From NCBI GenBank assembly GCA_019746355.1, contig JAIESC010000049.1, forward strand, positions 1-35,963: a DNA stretch of 35,963 nt, written 5' to 3'. Origin of the DNA: Xanthobacteraceae bacterium. GTDB lineage: Bacteria; Pseudomonadota; Alphaproteobacteria; Rhizobiales; Xanthobacteraceae. Below, piece after piece: positions 32,057-35,963 of this stretch. Numbering within the stretch: position 1 is the first letter of the stretch; the number at the start of each line of letters is the position of its first letter. The notes beneath the pieces are model-generated. The model did no database searches. It saw nothing but the letters and a program-made list of their open reading frames with translations, and had not been told where the DNA came from. The position numbers and the translations under genes were made by a program.

Positions 32057-32629
32057 CTACGGCACCGTGATCTTGCCGTTCACGACGACCTCGCCCTTGG
32101 CGTCGACATGCACCACGGCCATCTGTCCGGAATCGAGCTGGACGCCGGCGATCGCCTGGATGTTGGTGACGTGCGAGACGAGAATGGCGAGCTTGCCTTT
32201 GGCGACGGTTTTCAGAAGCTCGCGGCCTTTGATGCCGGCTTGGCGCATGCCGAGGATGTCGGCCATGAACACCTGGTTGAGATCAGGTTGCGGCGTGACT
32301 GGGCCGAGCTTGATGAGCTTGGCCGTGTCCATCGCGCGGCAGTAGAGGCTCGACAGGAGCTGCACCTGCTTGAAGCCGCGCTTGCGGAATTCGTTGCCGA
32401 TGCGGCCGGCCTGGGCGCGGCCGGCCCCGTCGAGGTTGCGCTGAATCGAGCAGTCCTTGAAGTTCATATCGTTGGACTCCTGCACCTGCCCCGGCGCGTT
32501 GGAGTGGCGCAGCAGCACCACGTGGCCGGGCTTCTTCAGGAGCGCCCAGAGGGCGTCGTCGGCGAGAGCGGGCGGGGCGAGAAGCGGGCAGGCGAGCAGG
32601 GCGACGCCCAGAACAACACGCACGAACAT
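32057..32629 (-). CDS. Secreted histidine phosphatase superfamily protein
   Basis: Histidine phosphatase (phosphoglycerate mutase-like) fold, 190 residues, with a signal peptide (VRVVLGVALLACPLLAPPALA) that places it in the periplasm. The phospho-acceptor motif is LLRHSNAPG (RHG-type, with Ser for Gly). The second Arg is in SSLYCRAMDTAKLI and the second catalytic His in LVSHVTNIQAI. The substrate is unknown. Start: GTG at 32632 or ATG at 32629; the ATG is preferred because GGGGG then lies at a better distance. It is 45 nt downstream of the LLM oxidoreductase gene and may be part of the folate operon transcript. Confidence 0.87.
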   Translation of the reverse strand: MFVRVVLGVALLACPLLAPPALADDALWALLKKPGHVVLLRHSNAPGQVQESNDMNFKDCSIQRNLDGAGRAQAGRIGNEFRKRGFKQVQLLSSLYCRAMDTAKLIKLGPVTPQPDLNQVFMADILGMRQAGIKGRELLKTVAKGKLAILVSHVTNIQAIAGVQLDSGQMAVVHVDAKGEVVVNGKITVP

Positions 32630-32674
32630 CACGCCCCCTTACGCACCCGGTCCTTACGCGACCGGCGAATGCTA

Positions 32675-33763
32675 TCAGAACGGCTCGTAATCGCGCAGCG
32701 CCGGAATCACCTTTTCGCCGAACAGCCGGATCGAGCGCATCAATTCGGCCTCGGGCAGGTCGGCGAAGTTGAACTCACCCATGAAGGTGTTGAACATGCC
32801 GACCTCGGCGGCGTTGCGGAGCTTTTTCGCGACCGTCTCCGGGGAGCCGACAAACACCAGCTCGTGCTCCATGATGAAGTCGGGATTGAACAGGTTGGTC
32901 ACCACCTTCGACGCGCCGATCTCGCCGCGGTCGATGAATCGCTGCTTCTGCTTGGCAAGCCGGTCCTCGAAGGTCTCCCCGGGCGCGGCGAGCGGCAGCA
33001 GGCCCTCGTAGGCGCGGCTCGCCCGGAACAGGCCGTTCTCGACCGCCTTCTTGTCGGTCTCGTCGACATAGACCACGGTGCTGTAGGCGATGTTCGGCTT
33101 GCGCGGATGGCCGGCCTTGATCCAGTCGGCGAGGAACTGCTTGTAGCGCGGCCCGGCCTCGTGGCGCGGGAAGTTGATGAAGTAGCCGGTGTTGATGCCT
33201 TCCTTCGCGCAGAATTCCAGCGTCGGCGGATCGCGGCTCATCATCCAGAGTGGCGGATGCGGCTTTTGCAGCGGTTGCACGGCCAAGAGCGCGCTGTCGG
33301 TCTTGTGATTGTCGCCGTGAAACGAGAACGGCTGCTTGTCGCCATAGGCCGCGCGCAGGTAGTTCACGAACTCGAAGGTGGGCGACTTGCGGAAGTTGTA
33401 GTCGATGCCGAACGGCGTGAAGTAGCCGGGCGAGATGCCGGGCACGAGGCCGCATTCGAAGCGTCCGCCGGACATCTGGTCGATGATGGCGATCTCTTCC
33501 GCAAGCCGCAGCGGATGATGCAGCGGCACGACGAAGCCCATCGCGCCGACCCGCAGCCGCTTGGTCCGCGCATTGCCTGCGGCCGCGTAGAGCGCGGGCG
33601 ACGACATCCAGCTCTCGTCGGGACGGAAATGGTGCTCGACGCAGAAGCTGTAATCGAAGCCCAGCGTGTCGCACAGCTCGAGCTCGCGCCAGAGCTGGTC
33701 GTAGCGCTGGTGCGCGGTCATGCCGGGCTTGCCCCAGACATGGGAGAAGTGGGCGAATTTCAT
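32675..33763 (-). CDS. LLM class flavin-dependent oxidoreductase
   Basis: Bacterial luciferase-like (LLM) flavoprotein of 362 residues, a TIM-barrel enzyme using reduced FMN or F420-type flavin. Markers are the N-terminal FDYSFCVEHHFRPDESWMSSP and LRVGAMGFVVPLHHPLRLAEEIAIIDQMSGGRFECGLV (in outline). GISPGYFTPFGID and MMSRDPPTLEF are further matches, and VFVGSPETVAKKLR lies near the C-terminus. Family members include alkane and sulfonate monooxygenases, but the substrate cannot be named. Its ATG overlaps the folK stop by 4 nt, so it is translationally coupled to the folate genes. No folate role is known for this family. Confidence 0.9.
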   Translation of the reverse strand: MKFAHFSHVWGKPGMTAHQRYDQLWRELELCDTLGFDYSFCVEHHFRPDESWMSSPALYAAAGNARTKRLRVGAMGFVVPLHHPLRLAEEIAIIDQMSGGRFECGLVPGISPGYFTPFGIDYNFRKSPTFEFVNYLRAAYGDKQPFSFHGDNHKTDSALLAVQPLQKPHPPLWMMSRDPPTLEFCAKEGINTGYFINFPRHEAGPRYKQFLADWIKAGHPRKPNIAYSTVVYVDETDKKAVENGLFRASRAYEGLLPLAAPGETFEDRLAKQKQRFIDRGEIGASKVVTNLFNPDFIMEHELVFVGSPETVAKKLRNAAEVGMFNTFMGEFNFADLPEAELMRSIRLFGEKVIPALRDYEPF

Positions 33764-34269
33764 GCCGGCTGGTTCCTGTCCCCGGTCGGTGGCAGCATTT
33801 CTATGCCGGTGCGGTCGAGCAGGGCCAGCGCGTCTGCGACGCGCATGCCTGCAATGCGCCGGTCAGGCGCGATTTCGGCGATCGGCATGAGCACGAAAGC
33901 GCGTTCCAGGGCGCGGGGATGCGGCAGGGTGAGCTCGGGCGCGTCGAGTGTGACGCCGCCATAGTCGATGAGGTCGATGTCGAGCGTGCGCGGGCCCCAG
34001 CGCTGCTCGCGCGCGCGGTCGCGCCCGAACCCGCGCTCGACCGCCTGGGCGCGGGCGAGCAGCGCCTGCGGCGAAAGGCCGGTTTCGGCAATGATCGCGC
34101 AGTTGATGAACGGCGGCTGCTCGGTCACGCCCCAAGGCGGCGTGCGGTAGTCGGAGGAACGCGCAAGCAGACACACAACCGTTCCGTCGCACAGCTTCTC
34201 GATGGCGCGAGCAAGCGTGGTCCTCACATCCCCGACATTGCCGCCGAGCGCGATCAGCGCCTCAGCCAT
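33760..34269 (-). CDS. folK: 2-amino-4-hydroxy-6-hydroxymethyldihydropteridine diphosphokinase
   Basis: FolK (HPPK), 169 residues, full length. It transfers pyrophosphate from ATP to 6-hydroxymethyl-dihydropterin, supplying the substrate of FolP. Family motifs are ALIALGGNVGD at the N-terminus, SSDYRTPPWGVTEQPPFINC, the catalytic loop REQRWGPRTLDIDLIDYG and LPHPRALERAFVLMPI. It lies 4 nt after folB and overlaps the next gene by 4 nt, within a folP-folB-folK operon. Confidence 0.96.
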   Translation of the reverse strand: MAEALIALGGNVGDVRTTLARAIEKLCDGTVVCLLARSSDYRTPPWGVTEQPPFINCAIIAETGLSPQALLARAQAVERGFGRDRAREQRWGPRTLDIDLIDYGGVTLDAPELTLPHPRALERAFVLMPIAEIAPDRRIAGMRVADALALLDRTGIEMLPPTGDRNQPA

Positions 34270-34273
34270 CGCC

Positions 34274-34654
34274 CTAACTTTGGCGCATGCGGTGGATCGA
34301 CACGCCGACGTCGTCGAAGGTCGCGGCGATCGGCGCGTGCGGCTTGTGGATGGTGACGCGGATGGCGATAACCTGCTGGAAGCGCTCGAGCACAGCTTCC
34401 GCCACCGCGCCGGCCGCCGCCTCCACCAGCCGATAGCGCCTGGCGCAGAATGCCTCGCTTGCGACCGACACCACCTGATCGTAGCCGACGGTGTGTTTGA
34501 GCATGTCGGTGCGCGATGCTTCGGTCAGGTCGATGTCGAGCACGATATCGAGCTTGAAGGTCTGGCCGACCTTGGCCTCGTGCTGCATCACGCCATGATA
34601 GGCGTGGAGCGCGAGCCCGACGACGAACACCTGGTCGGTCATTGGATCGGTCAT
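34274..34654 (-). CDS. folB: Dihydroneopterin aldolase
   Basis: FolB, 126 residues. It cleaves 7,8-dihydroneopterin to 6-hydroxymethyl-dihydropterin and glycolaldehyde. Recognisable parts are VFVVGLALHAYHGVMQHEAKVGQ (Tyr and Glu of the active site region), LTEASRTDMLKHTVGYDQV, AAAGAVAEAVLERF and VTIHKPHAPI (substrate-binding Lys). The ATG at 34654 overlaps the folP stop (ATGA). A second Met four codons in is an alternative. A longer frame upstream, in another frame of folP, is not part of the gene. Confidence 0.95.
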   Translation of the reverse strand: MTDPMTDQVFVVGLALHAYHGVMQHEAKVGQTFKLDIVLDIDLTEASRTDMLKHTVGYDQVVSVASEAFCARRYRLVEAAAGAVAEAVLERFQQVIAIRVTIHKPHAPIAATFDDVGVSIHRMRQS

Positions 34655-35523
34655 TTGATCGCCTGCAGCGCGTCGTCGACCTTGATCGCCTGAATGGTCT
34701 CGGGAACGTCGTGAGTCCGGATGATGGCCGCGCCGTTGCGCACGGCCAGCAGGTGGGCGGCAAGCGAGCCGCCGATCCGCTGCAGCGGCTCGGACGGCGA
34801 CACCGTATCGATGAAGCGCTTGCGCGAGGCGCCCACCAGGAGCGGCAGGTCGAAACGCTTGAACGCCTCGAGCTTGGCGATCGCCTCCATGCTCTGTTCC
34901 GGCGTCTTGCCGAAGCCGATGCCGGGGTCGAGCACGATGCATTCGCGCAGGATGCCGGCCTTCTCGGCGAGGTTGATGGAATGGGAGAAGAAGGCGTTGA
35001 TGTCGGACATGATGTTGATCGACGCCTCCGCCTTGTAGCGGTTGTGCATGACGATCACCGGCACGCCGGCCTCGGCCACCACGCGGGCCATGTTCGGATC
35101 GCGCTGCAGGCCCCAGACGTCGTTGACGATGCTCGCCCCGAGGCCCAGCGCCCAGAGCGCAACCTCGGGCTTGATGGTGTCGATCGAGACCGGCGTACCC
35201 ATCTGGATGACCGTGGGCAGAACGTCCTTCAGCCGCGCCAGTTCCTCCTCCAGCGACACCGGCTTCTGGCCGCCATAGGGCCTCGTGGACTCCGCGCCGA
35301 TGTCGATGATGTCGGCACCGGCCGCGATCATCTGCTGGGCGTGCTGGAGCGCGGCCTGGGTCTCGTTGAACTGGCCGCCGTCGGAAAAGGAGTCCGGCGT
35401 CAGGTTCAGGATGCCCATGATCAGCGGGCGCTTTTCCGAAAGGAGGCGCGTCAGCACGTTCGGCTTCTTGCCGAACAGGCTGCCTTCCCCGAACGACTGG
35501 TCGATCCCCCCGGTCATCGTCAT
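34651..35523 (-). CDS. folP: Dihydropteroate synthase
   Basis: FolP, 290 residues. It condenses 6-hydroxymethyl-dihydropterin pyrophosphate with p-aminobenzoate and is the sulfonamide target. Signatures are IMGILNLTPDSFSDGG, DIIDIGAESTRP, PVSIDTIKPEV, IVNDVWGL, CIVLDPGIGFGKT and LVGASRKRFI. It opens the folate operon (folP-folB-folK-LLM). The ATG at 35523 is followed by a second Met two codons later. The 157 nt upstream contain a strong hairpin and a palindromic repeat. Confidence 0.96.
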   Translation of the reverse strand: MTMTGGIDQSFGEGSLFGKKPNVLTRLLSEKRPLIMGILNLTPDSFSDGGQFNETQAALQHAQQMIAAGADIIDIGAESTRPYGGQKPVSLEEELARLKDVLPTVIQMGTPVSIDTIKPEVALWALGLGASIVNDVWGLQRDPNMARVVAEAGVPVIVMHNRYKAEASINIMSDINAFFSHSINLAEKAGILRECIVLDPGIGFGKTPEQSMEAIAKLEAFKRFDLPLLVGASRKRFIDTVSPSEPLQRIGGSLAAHLLAVRNGAAIIRTHDVPETIQAIKVDDALQAIK

Positions 35524-35581
35524 GGGGACTCGCTTTGCGCGCCGGGGCTTAAGGTGTCAAGCGGTACCGGGCTGCCGCTAC

Positions 35582-35617
35582 GAGCCGTTCCCGATCCTGC
35601 GGAATCGGGAACGGCTC
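35582..35617. repeat. Strong 14-bp inverted repeat upstream of folP
   Basis: GAGCCGTTCCCGAT (35582-35595) pairs perfectly with ATCGGGAACGGCTC (35604-35617) around an 8-nt loop. It lies between the DUF4332 gene end (35681) and folP (35523), on whose strand no T-tract follows. It may end or attenuate transcription entering folP, or be a repeat element. Confidence 0.6.
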
Positions 35618-35636
35618 CCGTTTCCTTAGTTTGGTC

Positions 35637-35679
35637 GCATTTTCTGTGACGGACCGCGGCACACTTCGCCGGAAAATGC
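35637..35679. repeat. Degenerate palindromic intergenic element
   Basis: GCATTTTC (35637-35644) and GAAAATGC (35672-35679) are perfect 8-bp arms around a GC-rich centre containing CCGCGG and CACACTTCGCCGG. The layout resembles the widespread Rhizobiales repeat with GCATGATC...TTCCGG...ATGCTC ends (from memory). It abuts the stop of the DUF4332 gene. Confidence 0.45.
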
Positions 35680-35680
35680 T

Positions 35681-35911
35681 CTAGCGATAGGTGATCTTGA
35701 GCTGGATGCGCTTGGCCTGTTCGACCCAGCGCTCGACGGCGCGGGGCGAGGGCAGCACACGGGCGAGCTTGCGCTTGCCGTTGATCGAGGCCATCGCCTC
35801 GGCGAGCTTGGCCGGATTGCGGTATTTCAGCTCCTTCACCGTATCGACGCCGGCGGCCTGCAAAAGATCGGCATATTCGGAGCCGACAGAGCCGGTCCCG
35901 GAAATCTGCAC
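35681..35911 (-). pseudogene. DUF4332 (helix-hairpin-helix) protein, apparently 5'-truncated
   Basis: The 76 codons cover the second half of a DUF4332-type protein: VGSEYADLLQAAGVDTVKEL, RNPAKLAEAMASIN and PSPRAVERWVEQAKRIQLKITY. Family members are usually ~135 residues with two such halves. Here the frame is closed by TAG at 35918-35920, just before the expected junction. The only start is a GTG (35911) without a ribosome site. The joint reads QISGTGSVGSEY, with TGS looking like a short insertion against the family's SGVGSEY. It may be the remains of a longer gene disrupted near the window edge, or a shortened functional copy. The family's role is unknown; HhH motifs suggest nucleic acid binding. 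Confidence 0.55.
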
Positions 35912-35963
35912 AGGACGCTAAGTGGAATTTCTGCCTGACGGCGGGCACGATGGGCCCGCGAAT

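Noticed and set aside
35520..35948. Alternative reverse frame over the DUF4332 remnant (142 codons)
   Set aside because: Its translation is Arg-rich and lacks the helix-hairpin-helix pattern; the DUF4332 frame is the recognisable one.

Overview
The window is GC-rich (about two-thirds G+C by eye), densely coding chromosome from an alphaproteobacterium. It most resembles Hyphomicrobiales of the Bradyrhizobium / Rhodopseudomonas / Pseudolabrys type. Pointers are the tandem branched-chain amino acid type ABC genes, a Rhizobium-type (PF06089-like) asparaginase, a TAT-exported beta-helix protein of the TIGR03808 type, DUF3750 and DUF4332 proteins, and palindromic intergenic repeats of the kind common in these genomes. 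I see no tRNA, rRNA, CRISPR array, prophage, transposase or integrase. The species is inferred, not proven.

Layout. 1-5749: a six-gene ABC importer operon (livG, cut by the window edge, then livF, two tandem paralogous substrate-binding proteins, livH, livM), with a strong hairpin repeat between the binding proteins and the permeases. 5811-6376: a vapBC toxin-antitoxin pair with a palindrome in its promoter region. 6443-7365: a RidA-like protein and a small conserved protein. 7385-7620: a cluster of inverted repeats ending in three tandem 37-nt hairpin units. 7647-12114: a probable operon of two M20-type amidohydrolases/peptidases, an Old Yellow Enzyme-type flavoprotein and an EamA transporter. 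12111-15907: a possible 25-residue peptide, a DUF3750 protein, the asparaginase, and an acetolactate-synthase-like ThDP enzyme. 16082-17512: a single-TM small protein, then a two-subunit ThDP decarboxylase (sulfopyruvate/phosphonopyruvate decarboxylase-like) whose alpha subunit carries an in-frame copy of the palindromic repeat seen at 7508-7620. 17726-21918: two small secreted basic proteins sharing a Cys motif, a conserved hypothetical protein, an MFS transporter, a second single-TM small protein and the TAT-exported beta-helix protein.

22062-31844 is centred on methylmalonyl-CoA mutase. It holds the GTPase chaperone gene meaB, preceded 9 nt upstream by a 1036-residue fusion of an endonuclease Q-like PHP nuclease to a UvrD/Rep helicase. 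A CBS-domain protein follows, then the mutase large and small subunit genes, separated by a GFA-family gene and a two-TM protein gene. 32057-35523: a secreted histidine phosphatase-like protein and a tightly coupled folP-folB-folK-LLM oxidoreductase operon. The right edge holds an apparently 5'-truncated DUF4332 gene flanked by palindromes.

Most of the window is ordinary metabolism and transport. The parts most worth a second look are the palindromic repeat that has become part of a protein-coding gene (17315-17359) and its tandem relatives (7508-7620), the nuclease-helicase fusion (23055-26165), and the pair of small secreted proteins with a shared two-cysteine motif.
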